From Gemmatimonadota bacterium (lineage in GTDB: Bacteria > Gemmatimonadota > Gemmatimonadetes > Longimicrobiales > Gaopeijiaceae): 64,000 nucleotides of DNA. The notes beneath the pieces were generated by a model that was not told the origin of the DNA, did not search any database, and was given only the letters and a program-made list of their open reading frames with translations. Each line of letters opens with the position of its first letter. The first letter of the stretch is position 1. Both the position numbers and the translations under genes were made by a program. Location: contig JAPPOV010000052.1 of NCBI GenBank assembly GCA_028873595.1, positions 1 through 64,000 of the forward strand, written 5' to 3'. Shown here one piece after another: positions 27,801-36,729 of the stretch.

Positions 27801-29372
27801 TTATCGTCCCCTCGGGCGCCCACCGCCCCCGAACGGCGAACCACCGCCCATGCGAGAGCGCATCTGCGCCAGGAACGCGTCCTGCTGCGCCTGGAGTTGT
27901 GCAGCCCCGACGATGACCAGCGTTTCTCCGTCCTCGAGACCGCTGACGATCTGCGTGTTGTCCCAATCACCAAGACCGATCTGGACCAGACGCGGCTCCG
28001 GAATGCTGTCCGGACCGAGCACGAAGACTGCCGCCGGGCGAGCCTCTCTCGGCGGCGCGGAACCCGCCGAAACTCCCCCGGGCCGGCCGAATCCTCCCGG
28101 AGCACCTCCGAATTGACCACGCATTGCCTGCACTGCGACTCGCAACGAGTCCGGGGTGATCTCACCGGACTCGACCTGAGCACGAAGCTGTGCGATCCGG
28201 GCACGAGGATCGGCAGCCTGTTCCGTCGTTTCACGCTCTCCTGCACCTGCCTGCGCATCGGTCTGCGGCCGCGCACCCTGAGCTGCTTCCCCATCTGGTC
28301 CCGCTGTGGCACTCGCCGCCGCCGGGGGACGCTGCCCGCCCCTCGGGCCTCCCGGGCGAGCACCCCCAAAGCCACCACGACCGGCGCGCATGAACTGCGA
28401 GAGATCGAGCGCTTCGATGTCCAGTCCGAGCGCCATTGCCGCAGGTCCGATATCGGACGTCTGCACGATCGCGTTGTTCGGCACCACCACGACGTTTCTC
28501 GCCTCATCGATCTCGATCTCGACTTCCGCGTTCATCCCGGGCTTCAGCAGGCCCGCACGGTTGTCGATCGACACGATCACTGGGAACATCGTGACGTTCT
28601 GCTCGACGACCGCCTGAGGCTCGATCTTGTCGACGGTGCCGGTGAACGTCCGGTCGGGGTACGCCTCGACACTCACGGATGTGGTGAGCCCCGGCTTGAG
28701 CTCACCCATATCTGTCTCGTCGACCAGCGTCCGGACCTGCATATCGTCGAGGTTCGCCATGACGAAGAGCGCGGTGCCGCCCGATACGTTCGACGCAGCT
28801 GACTGAATGACAGACCCTTCTTCGACATTCTTCTGAATGATGGTCCCATCGAGCGGTGCGCGGATCCGGACGTCGGCCAACTGCAGCTCGGCAAGATCGA
28901 AATTGGTCTGAGCTCGAACCAGGGACGCCTCCGCGTTCGCAAATGAGAGCGTGGCCGATTCGAACTCGGTCTGCGTGATCACATCGGCTTCAAGCAGCGC
29001 CTGCTGCCTCTCCAGCTGAGCCCTTGCGATGTCGAGTTGTGCCTGCGCCACCGCGAGATCTGCCTCTGTCTGGTTATAGCGGTTGCGGACGTCACGCGGA
29101 TCGATCTCCGCGAGCAGTGTCCCCCGCTCCACCACATCACCGACGTCGGTGAGCAGGCGAAGGATCTCTCCAGACGCCTTCGACTTGACTTCGACCTCAC
29201 GCACCGGCTCCACCGTACCCGTGGCTTCGGCTCGGATAAGCAGGTCGCCTATGGCCGCCTCGGCCGTGAGCAGGGCCGGACCGGTCTCCTCCGCTGCTTC
29301 GCCCGTCTCACAGCCCAGAAGCGTGAGCGCACCCAGGGTGAGAGCCGATCCACAGGTCATCCACTTCTTCAT
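27801..29372 (-). CDS. MacA-like periplasmic adaptor lipoprotein with Gly/Arg-rich insert
   Basis: A 523-residue membrane-fusion protein. The lipoprotein signal is [14 protein letters not shown] biotinyl-lipoyl half ([23 protein letters not shown]) is followed by a helical hairpin (about residues 95-165; [22 protein letters not shown]), the second lipoyl half ([16 protein letters not shown]), a beta-barrel domain and a membrane-proximal domain. Unusually, about 150 residues (about 325-470) rich in Gly, Arg, Pro and Ala interrupt the last domain ([29 protein letters not shown]), and the C-terminus is also Gly/Arg-rich. It overlaps the ATPase gene (ATGA) and sits between it and the permease gene, as a tripartite exporter requires. 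Confidence 0.88.
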   Translation of the reverse strand: MKKWMTCGSALTLGALTLLGCETGEAAEETGPALLTAEAAIGDLLIRAEATGTVEPVREVEVKSKASGEILRLLTDVGDVVERGTLLAEIDPRDVRNRYNQTEADLAVAQAQLDIARAQLERQQALLEADVITQTEFESATLSFANAEASLVRAQTNFDLAELQLADVRIRAPLDGTIIQKNVEEGSVIQSAASNVSGGTALFVMANLDDMQVRTLVDETDMGELKPGLTTSVSVEAYPDRTFTGTVDKIEPQAVVEQNVTMFPVIVSIDNRAGLLKPGMNAEVEIEIDEARNVVVVPNNAIVQTSDIGPAAMALGLDIEALDLSQFMRAGRGGFGGARPGGPRGGQRPPAAASATAGPDGEAAQGARPQTDAQAGAGERETTEQAADPRARIAQLRAQVESGEITPDSLRVAVQAMRGQFGGAPGGFGRPGGVSAGSAPPREARPAAVFVLGPDSIPEPRLVQIGLGDWDNTQIVSGLEDGETLVIVGAAQLQAQQDAFLAQMRSRMGGGSPFGGGGRPRGR

Positions 29373-30070
29373 ACCGTCAACTCCACCGGATTGAGGAAGT
29401 CCTGCTCGATCAACCCGTCCTTGAGGTGCACCTGCCGTTTCGCATGCCCGGCGATATCGTGTTCGTGTGTCACAAGGACGATCGTCTGGCCTTGTTCGTT
29501 AAGCTCTTCGAACTGGCGCATGACGTCCTCGCTCGTAACCGAGTCGAGGTTTCCTGTCGGCTCGTCCGCGAGGAGAAGCGCCGGCTCGTTGACGAGCGCC
29601 CGCGCGATCGCGACGCGCTGACGCTGGCCACCGGACATTTCCGGCGGCTTGTGATCCATGCGGTCACCCAAGCCTACCAGCTCGAGTTTCTCGGCCGCGC
29701 GCCGGCGACGTTCTTTGCCGGACACGCCCGCATAGATCAGAGGGAGTTCCACGTTGTGGAGCGCCGTGGCACGCGGCAGGAGGTTGAAGGTCTGAAAGAC
29801 GAAGCCGATCTCCTTGTTCCTCACCCGAGCGAGGTCGTCGTCGGACAGTTCACTGACGAGCGTCCCGTTCAGCCAGTACCGGCCCTCAGTCGGCGTATCC
29901 AGACAGCCGATCATATTCATGAACGTCGATTTGCCTGAGCCCGACGGCCCCATGATGGCGACAAACTCTTCCCGCTCGATAAGCAGGTCGATCCCGTCAC
30001 ACGCCCGAACAGTTTCCGCGCCCAGGTGATAGTGCTTCTTCAGCCCCTGCGTCCGGATAATCTCGCTCAC
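29369..30070 (-). CDS. ABC transporter ATPase (LolD/MacB type)
   Basis: A 233-residue ATPase: Walker [10 protein letters not shown] (about residues 40-48), Q-loop [10 protein letters not shown], signature [15 protein letters not shown], Walker [14 protein letters not shown] and the H-loop in VLVTHEHD. This is the family that powers MacB, LolCE and other FtsX-like permeases. ATG overlaps the TolC gene (ATGA) and its stop overlaps the adaptor start, so it is coupled on both sides. Together with the permease at 26581-27795 it forms a split MacB. Confidence 0.93.
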   Translation of the reverse strand: MSEIIRTQGLKKHYHLGAETVRACDGIDLLIEREEFVAIMGPSGSGKSTFMNMIGCLDTPTEGRYWLNGTLVSELSDDDLARVRNKEIGFVFQTFNLLPRATALHNVELPLIYAGVSGKERRRRAAEKLELVGLGDRMDHKPPEMSGGQRQRVAIARALVNEPALLLADEPTGNLDSVTSEDVMRQFEELNEQGQTIVLVTHEHDIAGHAKRQVHLKDGLIEQDFLNPVELTV

Positions 30071-31374
30071 ATCTCCCTCCCCAGAATCGCTTCGAGCTCC
30101 GCCCGAGCGAGGATGTAGTCGTACCGAGTCGTGACGACGTCCGCGTCCGCCTGCGTGACAGCATTCTGGCTGACGAGGATGTCGAGGACCGTCGCAGCAC
30201 CCACGCCGTAACGCTCTCGTACGACTCGAAGGTCCTCGGCTGCGACGAACGCTGCGTCCTCGGCAATCAGAATGGCCCGCTCCGCCGTCAGGAGGTTTTG
30301 CAGCGCAGCGTCGGCCTCTTCACGGGCTCCGAGCCGAGCGTCATCCTCCTGAAGCTGAGTAACCCTCTGCAGGTACTGAGCCCGATCAATGCTGTTTTCC
30401 CGCTGGAACCCGTTGAAAATGGGGTAGCTCACACTCAGTGACATGTTCCATGAGGTGTTTCCCCCCGAAAACGACGCCGTCTGATTCTGCCAGTTGTACC
30501 CGGATGAAAGCCGCAAGCTCGGGATATATTGAGTCCTTGCAGCCGAGACGCCGAGGCCAGCTGACGCCGACGTCTCTGCGGCTGCGATGACGGCTGGAGA
30601 GGCCGACTCCGCGAGTTCCATGATCTCCTGCTCGGTCAGGGGAAGATCGCTCGGCTCGAGATCATCCGGCCGTATCGGGGACACCGGCTCACCGATCCCG
30701 ACCTGACGGCCGAGCGCAAAACGTGCAGCGCGCAACGCCGTCTCGCCCTGCAGGACGGCCTGCTCCGCATTCACCACGTCAAGCCGCGCCCGCAAGGAAT
30801 CCGACACGGTCGCCTCTCCCAGGAGCGTCCGATTCCGGATGATCTCCATGTTCTGCTGAGCCTGCAGCACCCGCTGGCGGGATACCTCGAGCAGGTCTTC
30901 CTGGCGAAGCGCACCGAAGAACACGGTCTTCGTCTGGAGCGCGACCTGATAGCGGGAATCCGCATATCGAGCCTCGGCTGCCCGCACATCCGCCTTGGCG
31001 GCGTCGTATTCACGGAAGCGTCGCGTGCCCTCGAAGACCGTCCAGCTCCCGTTCAGTCCGGCGCCGTACGAGTCCGAGCTCCCCGTCTCGAGTCGACCCG
31101 TCACGTCGTTGAACGTCTGCGAACTCCGAAGTGCCCCGGATCCGCTCGCGTTCAACGTCGGAAGAAAACTCGCCCAACTCGTCTTCTGGTTCAGATAGGC
31201 GTTGTCGACCTGCTGCTGCTGAGACGCCATCTGAGGGTTTCGAACGACCGACCGCTGGATCGCCTCGTCGAGCGTGATGCTCTGTTGAGCCTCGATATCG
31301 ATCGCTGCGAACGCCACCAGGCCCACGATGGCACACGCCGTGGGGCGGGAACAGGCCCGCACAATATGTCGCAT
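30067..31374 (-). CDS. TolC-family outer-membrane efflux channel
   Basis: A 435-residue outer-membrane factor. Signal peptide after the ATG at 31374 ([18 protein letters not shown]), then [42 protein letters not shown], the typical first repeat, and a second repeat with [17 protein letters not shown] and [21 protein letters not shown]. The long helices (about residues 60-180 and 260-420) form the periplasmic tunnel. ATG at 31374 lies four bases after the Spy-like gene. It provides the exit duct for the adaptor, ATPase and permease that follow. Confidence 0.92.
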   Translation of the reverse strand: MRHIVRACSRPTACAIVGLVAFAAIDIEAQQSITLDEAIQRSVVRNPQMASQQQQVDNAYLNQKTSWASFLPTLNASGSGALRSSQTFNDVTGRLETGSSDSYGAGLNGSWTVFEGTRRFREYDAAKADVRAAEARYADSRYQVALQTKTVFFGALRQEDLLEVSRQRVLQAQQNMEIIRNRTLLGEATVSDSLRARLDVVNAEQAVLQGETALRAARFALGRQVGIGEPVSPIRPDDLEPSDLPLTEQEIMELAESASPAVIAAAETSASAGLGVSAARTQYIPSLRLSSGYNWQNQTASFSGGNTSWNMSLSVSYPIFNGFQRENSIDRAQYLQRVTQLQEDDARLGAREEADAALQNLLTAERAILIAEDAAFVAAEDLRVVRERYGVGAATVLDILVSQNAVTQADADVVTTRYDYILARAELEAILGREM

Positions 31375-31378
31375 GACT

Positions 31379-31822
31379 TCAGTCTCTCTCGTCCTCGTTT
31401 TCCCGTGCGGCACGCCTGGCGTCACTCTCATCGAGGAGCCGCTGGTACTCAGCGGCTTGTTCCGCGGTGAGAACACCCTTGATCGCGTCTCGAGTTTCGA
31501 AGAGGATCTCTCTGAAGCCAGCATTGAGCTGGGAACGCATCTCCTCATCGAGCGCATTCGTGCGGGCGCGATACACCGTTACGATCGAATCGATGAGGTC
31601 AAGCTGAAGTTCGTTAGGTTCGACCTGCTCGTAGATCCGCCGGCGGCGAGGCTCTTCGTCACTCGACGTCGTGTTGTCCGAGACGACTGCTCCCTCAGGC
31701 TCAGCCTCTGCGGCCTGCGCAGTTCCACCGGCATCCGCAGCGAACCCGACAAGCACCCCGGTGCCGAAGACCGTCAACAACAACAGCACGGTCATCAGAC
31801 GGGTCTTGGACTCCTGACTCAT
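31379..31822 (-). CDS. Spy/CpxP-like small periplasmic or membrane-anchored protein
   Basis: A 147-residue protein with one N-terminal hydrophobic segment (RLMTVLLLLTVFGTGVLVGFA) that may be anchor or signal, a disordered acidic linker, and a helical C-terminal domain (about residues 60-145): LQLDLIDSIVTVYRARTNALDEEMRSQ and FETRDAIKGVLTAEQAAEYQRLLDE. The last block resembles the LT-x-EQ helices of Spy/CpxP and periplasmic heavy-metal sensors. It overlaps the anti-sigma gene by one base and precedes TolC, so it may sense the stress that turns on the efflux genes. No metal-binding motif is obvious. Confidence 0.65.
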   Translation of the reverse strand: MSQESKTRLMTVLLLLTVFGTGVLVGFAADAGGTAQAAEAEPEGAVVSDNTTSSDEEPRRRRIYEQVEPNELQLDLIDSIVTVYRARTNALDEEMRSQLNAGFREILFETRDAIKGVLTAEQAAEYQRLLDESDARRAARENEDERD

Positions 31823-32244
31823 CAGTAGATATCCGATGCGAAGGCCACGATGCCACTCGCAGCGTCAGGCGAGAGCAGCACTGGCTTCGTCTGCTCGGGC
31901 ACCTCGATGACCAGGAGCTCCTCCACACCGACAGCCGCCACCGCTACGGGTGGCGCATCCACGCTCGGGCTGCGGATCAACGCGATCGCGGCTACCGCAG
32001 CCGCCATGGCCACGGGAAAGACCGCACGAGACCATGATGCGAGCACGTCCTCGATCGTGACCTCGACCATCATTCGACGACGCGCAAGTTCGGCCACCGC
32101 CTCGGTCACGACCCAGGTCCGGAAACGGAGCCAATAGTCGGGGTCGGCAGATGCGGGGTCTAGCGCTGCGAGTGCTTCGGTCAACACCGGATCGCCACCG
32201 AATTCGTGAATCTCCGCACCGTCCTCTTTCAACCAGTCGATCAT
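31822..32244 (-). CDS. Probable anti-sigma factor without zinc motif
   Basis: A 140-residue protein starting at ATG 32244, which overlaps the sigma factor stop (ATGA). An N-terminal helical part (about residues 1-68; LTEALAALDPASADPDYWLRFRTWVVTEAVAELARRR) is followed by one membrane segment (AVFPVAMAAAVAAIALI, about 77-93) and a short outer domain (about 95-140). No HxxxCxxC motif. The assignment rests on position directly behind an ECF sigma gene and on topology, the usual design of a membrane-bound anti-sigma factor. Confidence 0.65.
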   Translation of the reverse strand: MIDWLKEDGAEIHEFGGDPVLTEALAALDPASADPDYWLRFRTWVVTEAVAELARRRMMVEVTIEDVLASWSRAVFPVAMAAAVAAIALIRSPSVDAPPVAVAAVGVEELLVIEVPEQTKPVLLSPDAASGIVAFASDIY

Positions 32245-32813
32245 TGCACTTTCCTCAGCATATCCGACACTCCGGGCAGAGCCTCCAGCCCCTTCCGCAG
32301 CGCCTTCCTCGCAAAGTGAAGGTGGGACCGTACGGTCCCCGACGGGAGTTCCAGTCTCTCCGCGATTTCTCTGTGCTTCCAACCTTCGAGATCGTGCAAG
32401 AGCACGATCTGCCTCTGTACCTCCGGGAGCTCGCTCAGAGCCTGCTCGAGCATCTCCCTGAGTTCCGAAGTTTCCGCCACCCTGTCGGGCTCGGGAGTTC
32501 TCGAGCGAGCTCCCAACGGAACCTGTTCGGTCTCCCGAAGCGACTCTCGTCGAATCAGGTTCTTGGATCGGTTTCGCACGATGGTCATCAACCAGCCCGC
32601 AAACCGATCCGGGTTTCTGCATTCCTCGAGCCGACCCAGCGCTACCAGAAACGACTCCTGTGCGGCATCCTCCGCATCCTCATGACGTCCGGTGACAGAA
32701 TACGCAACCGCATACGCGGGCCGTTGGTATCGCTCTACCAGGCATCCAAAGGCGACTTCATCCCCCTCCAAGGCCAGCCGAACCAGCTCACTGTCTGTCA
32801 GAGTGTCGGACAT
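32241..32813 (-). CDS. ECF sigma-70 factor heading the efflux operon
   Basis: A 190-residue ECF sigma factor. Region 2: VERYQRPAYAVAYSVTGRHEDAEDAAQESFLVALGRL and FAGWLMTIVRNRSKNLIRR. Region 4: LSELPEVQRQIVLLHDLEGWKHREIAERLELPSGTVRSHLHFARKALRKGL. ATG at 32813. It is first of seven same-strand genes with overlaps or gaps of at most five bases (sigma, anti-sigma, Spy-like, TolC, ATPase, adaptor, permease), implying that this regulator controls its own exporter. The upstream region carries two abutting 37-bp repeats. Confidence 0.92.
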   Translation of the reverse strand: MSDTLTDSELVRLALEGDEVAFGCLVERYQRPAYAVAYSVTGRHEDAEDAAQESFLVALGRLEECRNPDRFAGWLMTIVRNRSKNLIRRESLRETEQVPLGARSRTPEPDRVAETSELREMLEQALSELPEVQRQIVLLHDLEGWKHREIAERLELPSGTVRSHLHFARKALRKGLEALPGVSDMLRKVQ

Positions 32814-32831
32814 CTCAAAGACACTGAAGGG

Positions 32832-32905
32832 GTGGAACGTGTTGAGGACGCGTCGAAGGACAATCTACGTGGAACGTGTGCAGAATGTGTCAACGGACAA
32901 TCTAG
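32832..32905. repeat. Two abutting 37-bp direct repeats upstream of the ECF/efflux operon
   Basis: Bases 32832-32868 and 32869-32905 match at 29 of 37 positions with no gap. Both start GTGGAACGTGT and both carry GGACAATCTA near the end; the centre is more variable. They lie 19 to 92 bases upstream of the sigma factor start, in the only space where the operon promoter can be. On the coding (minus) strand the distal copy includes TTGACA. Duplicate regulator sites or duplicated promoters are the likely reading. Confidence 0.7.
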
Positions 32906-32937
32906 GACGGGGGGCCGCCCTCGATACCATCGAGTGC

Positions 32938-33501
32938 TCAACGTCGCCCGCGCCCTCGGCGCCGGGGGCGTCGTGCGGGCCGCTCCTCGGTCCGGGGCCG
33001 TGGTGGCTCCGGCGGGAGCTGGGACGCGACGAAGGCCGCTCGTAGGTCTTCGTAGCCGAATTCGTCGAGTGACGTGCCTACGGTAAGCACTTCCCGCTCG
33101 GGCTTCGCATCGACCGGAGCCGGATCGTTCGATGGTCTGTTCTCTTCTCCACGTCCGGGCTTCCCGTCGCTCGCTTGCGCCAACGGCCAGAATCCAAGCA
33201 ACAGAAGGGGCGCGCCGCCTCTCTGACCACCCGAGCGCCCGCAGATTCGAACCAGCCACTCCATACCGTCGTACACCAGTCGAGTCTCCTCGAGCGGAAC
33301 CACATCCGACAGGCTGGAGCCACCAGGTGCGCGAGCAGGGGTCGGGGGTCCACCACGTTGATGCCGCCTTCGATCCTCCGAGCTGGGCCGGCCCGCCCGG
33401 CCACGTTTGCCACCTCGCTGCTTCCCACGATCCTGACCATCCGGGCGAGCCTGCGACGGTGGCCGAGCCGGTTTCGGGCGTTCTGAGTCTTGATCGGACA
33501 T
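32938..33501 (-). CDS. Basic, low-complexity protein of unknown function
   Basis: A 187-residue protein (MSDQDSERPKPARPP start at 33501). The N-terminal 65 residues are rich in Arg, Pro, Gly and Lys; a short ordered core (about residues 67-125) contains SLSDVVPLEETRLVYDGMEWLVRICGR and a hydrophobic APLLLLGFWPL; and LTVGTSLDEFGYEDLRAAFVASQL lies near 150. The extreme C-terminus is a run of Arg (RRPRRRGRGRR), suggesting nucleic-acid or ribosome contact. No family recognised. It diverges from the coiled-coil gene at 33591 and its stop lies 32 bases beyond the tandem repeats. Confidence 0.55.
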   Translation of the reverse strand: MSDQDSERPKPARPPSQARPDGQDRGKQRGGKRGRAGRPSSEDRRRHQRGGPPTPARAPGGSSLSDVVPLEETRLVYDGMEWLVRICGRSGGQRGGAPLLLLGFWPLAQASDGKPGRGEENRPSNDPAPVDAKPEREVLTVGTSLDEFGYEDLRAAFVASQLPPEPPRPRTEERPARRPRRRGRGRR

Positions 33502-33590
33502 CGGAGCGAGGTTGCAGGTGGACCGGTAACTCACCTTATTACTTGCACTTGGCCCGACCAAGATAGCCCCCTGATCGATCCGAGACAGAG

Positions 33591-34061
33591 ATGGCCGGCG
33601 GACCCGATGCGAACAGCGCTGCGAGAGAGTACTCGCAGCTCCTGCGCGTTCACGAGCAACTACTCAGTCAGTTTGTGCGCTCTCGGGACGAACTACTCGC
33701 CCCGAGCATGGATCGGCTCGTGAAGCAGATCAAGGGTCAGACGGGATCAGAGCCCGATCTGACCGAACTAAAGACTGCGATCGAAGAAGCGATCCGTGCA
33801 CTCAAGCTGTCCCAGTCGAATATCGAGTCCGCCATGATGAAGGCCGACGAGATTTCGATGGAAGTGGAGGGCATAAATAACCTGCCGGCGTATCTTCAAC
33901 GGTTTCTCGCCGAGCACGCCGGACAGCCCGGCTTTTCGTATCGGGTCGTGGAAGACTCGGTGCGCGGCTGGATGATTCAGTGGAAGGAATACACGGTCCG
34001 AGGAACAGTTCGAGGCTATGGTCAAATCTGCGAGCGACCGTACGCCTGGCTCGAGGATTGA
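33591..34061 (+). CDS. Coiled-coil protein of unknown function
   Basis: A 156-residue soluble protein. The first about 95 residues are helical with coiled-coil spacing (EYSQLLRVHEQLLSQFVRSRDELL, LTELKTAIEEAIRALKLSQSNIESAMM). The last 50 are a small mixed domain rich in aromatics (PGFSYRVVEDSVRGWMIQWKEYTVRGTVRGYGQ and YAWLED). No signal peptide. ATG at 33591 after a purine-rich GAGACAGAG. I do not recognise the family. It is a single gene, divergent from the Arg-rich gene. Confidence 0.6.
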   Translation: MAGGPDANSAAREYSQLLRVHEQLLSQFVRSRDELLAPSMDRLVKQIKGQTGSEPDLTELKTAIEEAIRALKLSQSNIESAMMKADEISMEVEGINNLPAYLQRFLAEHAGQPGFSYRVVEDSVRGWMIQWKEYTVRGTVRGYGQICERPYAWLED

Positions 34062-34245
34062 CCGAAGTCGTCGGGGTTGCTGCGTTCACTCCGGCTCCAC
34101 TCTTCCCGCGCGCACAGCATCCAACGAGTCGTTTCCACGGAACATGCGGATGTACTTCTTCCCGTGTCGTCCTGGCTCGACGCACCACCCACACGGGATG
34201 TACGTAGTTTGGTTTCAACGAGACCGTTACGAGTGATGAGGCTCG

Positions 34246-36729
34246 TCACAGGAGAGCTACGGGGTCCCGATCAAGTGCGAGTCGGACGTCCCCCGGAGGT
34301 AGACGGTACCGCTCGGCAAGAGCACGTGCCACGATTCCGAGCGCCCCGGGAGACGGAGAGCGCAGAAGGAAGTGCCATCGCCAGCGCCCGTGCAGCTTCT
34401 CGATCGGTGCAGGTGCGGGGCCGACCAGTTCCACCTGCCCCGATACACCGCTTCTCGCACGTCTGACCAATCCGTTTCGGACCCAACCCGCGGCATCCTC
34501 AGCGGCACGTGTGACGAGACGCTGGTCAGGACTGCTCAGGACGACGTTGATCATCCGCACACGGGGAGGATACACGGGACGCTCGCGCTCCGTTAGCTCA
34601 CGCACGGCGAACGCCTCGAAATCGTGGGTCACTGCCGCCCGGACGGCGTAGTGATCAGGCAAGGAGGTCTGAATCAGTACCTCGCCACCCAGAGCACTGC
34701 GACCCGCCCGTCCCGCGACCTGACTGAGGAGCTGGAACGTACGCTCACTCGCTCGGAAATCAGGGAGATGCATCCCGGTATCCGCGTTCACTACCCCGAC
34801 GAGGGTCACTCGGGGAAAATCCAACCCCTTGGCGATCATCTGGGTGCCGAGCAGGATGTCGATCTCGCCGCTCCCTACACGATCCAGGATCCTTTGGTGC
34901 GCCCACTTGCCCGACGTGGTGTCGACGTCCATACGAGCGAGTCTCGCATCCGGAAAGGTCTCTGCCGTAACCCGTTCGACCTGTTCAGTCCCCAACCCTC
35001 GGAACGACAAGTCGGTCGAGCCGCACCGCCCGCAACGCGACGGTGCCGGTGCCTCGAAGCGGCAGTGGTGACATACGATCCGTTGCGTCACGCGATGGTA
35101 GGTGAGTGAAATCGAGCAGTTTTCACACTGCTCGACCTCTCCGCACTCCCGGCACTGCACGAAAGATGAATACCCTCGGCGGTTGAGGAGGAGGATGACC
35201 TGTTCGGATCGAGTCAGCCGCTCATCGATCGCATCGACGAGATGCGAAGTGAGGACACCGGCACCACGAGTTGACCTGCCCAAACCCGAGTCTTTCGAGT
35301 CGGACTTCTTCTTTCGCTCAGCCCGGAGGTCGATGACGTGCACATCCGGCAGCCGGCCACCGCCAGCCCGCTCCGGCAAGAGGAGCCTTCTGAACTTGCC
35401 CGAAGAAGCGTTGTGCCAAGTCTCGAGCGAGGGTGTAGCGCTCCCGAGAACGCAGACCGCTCCGTGAGCCCGCGCCCTCACCACCGCGAGATCCCTCGCA
35501 TGGTACCGGGGAGCCTCGGACTGCTTGTAGCTGCCGTCGTGCTCTTCGTCCACGACGACGACGCCTACGTTGTGCAGGGGTGCGAAGAGCGCGGAGCGCG
35601 CGCCAACCGCAATTCTACGCTCGCCGCGGTGCAAGAGTCGCCACGCATCGTACCGCTCCCCCGAAGAGAGCCCGGAGTGAAGGACCGCCACTTCGTCACC
35701 GAAGTGCGCCCGAAATCGTGATACCGTCTGGGGCGTCAGTGAAATCTCGGGAACGAGCACGATCGCCGTTCGTCCACGAGCGAGCGCCTCACGCAGGAGC
35801 TCGATATACACGAGCGTCTTTCCTGACCCGGTAATGCCCTGAAGCAGGAACGGCTCCGGCTGAGGCTCGTCGAGAGCTGCCATCAACGCATCCAGGGCCA
35901 CCTGCTGTGCGGGGGTCGGTGTCAGCTTCGGAGCTGTTTCCGGCTGCACCCCAGAAAAGGGGTCTCGCATCTCTTCTTCGTCGACCACCTCGGCCAGCCC
36001 CTTCTCCTCCAGGCCGGACACGACACTACGGCTGAAGCCTTCGTCTCCCGTCAGCCGAGCGAGTTCCACGGAGTCACCCGCTGCCTCGATGAACGCGTAG
36101 GCTTCCCGCTGTCGCGTCGCCCGTCCGAACGCCGCGTCCCGCTCCAGAAGATTTTCGAGCGCCCGCGTGATCCGGACGACCCGCCTCACCTTCACCGAAG
36201 GGGCCGGTGGAGGAACGGTCTCGTGCGTGATGAGTCTCGCCGCCGTCAGTGATCGGATCTCGGGCCAGATCGACCCCATCCCGAGTGCCTTTCGTGCCGT
36301 CTTCACACGCTGCGGACCGTTTCGTTCGTTCAACCACGTGAGCAAGCGGACTTCACGCTCCCGAAGCGCCTGCGCGGGAGCGCCCGTAGTTACGAGGTAA
36401 TCACGCGAGACATCCGACAGAACGGCGGGCATCGCTGCCCGGATGGTGATGCCCAGGGGCGCGACATAGTACCGGGCCATCCACACACAGAGCTCCAGGA
36501 GATCGGCAGGCACCGACGGCGTGTCATCAAGCACGTCGAGCACCAGCTTGACCTTCTCCACCTCGGGGTCGGGAGGTCCACCGGTGATCCACCCGATCCT
36601 CTCCTCACGCCGAAACGGCACGAGTACTCGAGTCCCGGGCTCGGGAGCATCACCCTCGACCTGATAGGTGAAGGTGCGATAGATGGGGAGCGGGAGCGCG
36701 ACGTCGACGCGCGTTCGCCGCTGGGTCAA
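34246..36729 (-). CDS. priA: Primosomal replication protein N' (PriA helicase)
   Basis: An 827-residue superfamily 2 helicase that restarts stalled replication forks. The N-terminal 3'-DNA-binding domain (about residues 1-105; VDVALPLPIYRTFTYQV) is followed by a winged-helix part, then the helicase with Walker A GITGSGKT at about 298-305, VVVDEEHDGSYKQ (DExH), and a zinc region with CRECGEVEQCENC and CHHC...CGRCG (eight cysteines). Helicase motifs V and VI are LLGTQMIAKGLDFPRVTLVGV and SQVAGRAGR. Its start overlaps the M24 peptidase stop (ATGA). Family length and motif set are complete, so it should be active. Confidence 0.95.
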   Translation of the reverse strand: MTQRRTRVDVALPLPIYRTFTYQVEGDAPEPGTRVLVPFRREERIGWITGGPPDPEVEKVKLVLDVLDDTPSVPADLLELCVWMARYYVAPLGITIRAAMPAVLSDVSRDYLVTTGAPAQALREREVRLLTWLNERNGPQRVKTARKALGMGSIWPEIRSLTAARLITHETVPPPAPSVKVRRVVRITRALENLLERDAAFGRATRQREAYAFIEAAGDSVELARLTGDEGFSRSVVSGLEEKGLAEVVDEEEMRDPFSGVQPETAPKLTPTPAQQVALDALMAALDEPQPEPFLLQGITGSGKTLVYIELLREALARGRTAIVLVPEISLTPQTVSRFRAHFGDEVAVLHSGLSSGERYDAWRLLHRGERRIAVGARSALFAPLHNVGVVVVDEEHDGSYKQSEAPRYHARDLAVVRARAHGAVCVLGSATPSLETWHNASSGKFRRLLLPERAGGGRLPDVHVIDLRAERKKKSDSKDSGLGRSTRGAGVLTSHLVDAIDERLTRSEQVILLLNRRGYSSFVQCRECGEVEQCENCSISLTYHRVTQRIVCHHCRFEAPAPSRCGRCGSTDLSFRGLGTEQVERVTAETFPDARLARMDVDTTSGKWAHQRILDRVGSGEIDILLGTQMIAKGLDFPRVTLVGVVNADTGMHLPDFRASERTFQLLSQVAGRAGRSALGGEVLIQTSLPDHYAVRAAVTHDFEAFAVRELTERERPVYPPRVRMINVVLSSPDQRLVTRAAEDAAGWVRNGLVRRARSGVSGQVELVGPAPAPIEKLHGRWRWHFLLRSPSPGALGIVARALAERYRLPPGDVRLALDRDPVALL

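Noticed and set aside
34062..34245. A small gene or RNA between the coiled-coil gene and priA.
   Set aside because: Only short frames without ribosome sites and no tRNA-like arm or stable hairpin were visible.
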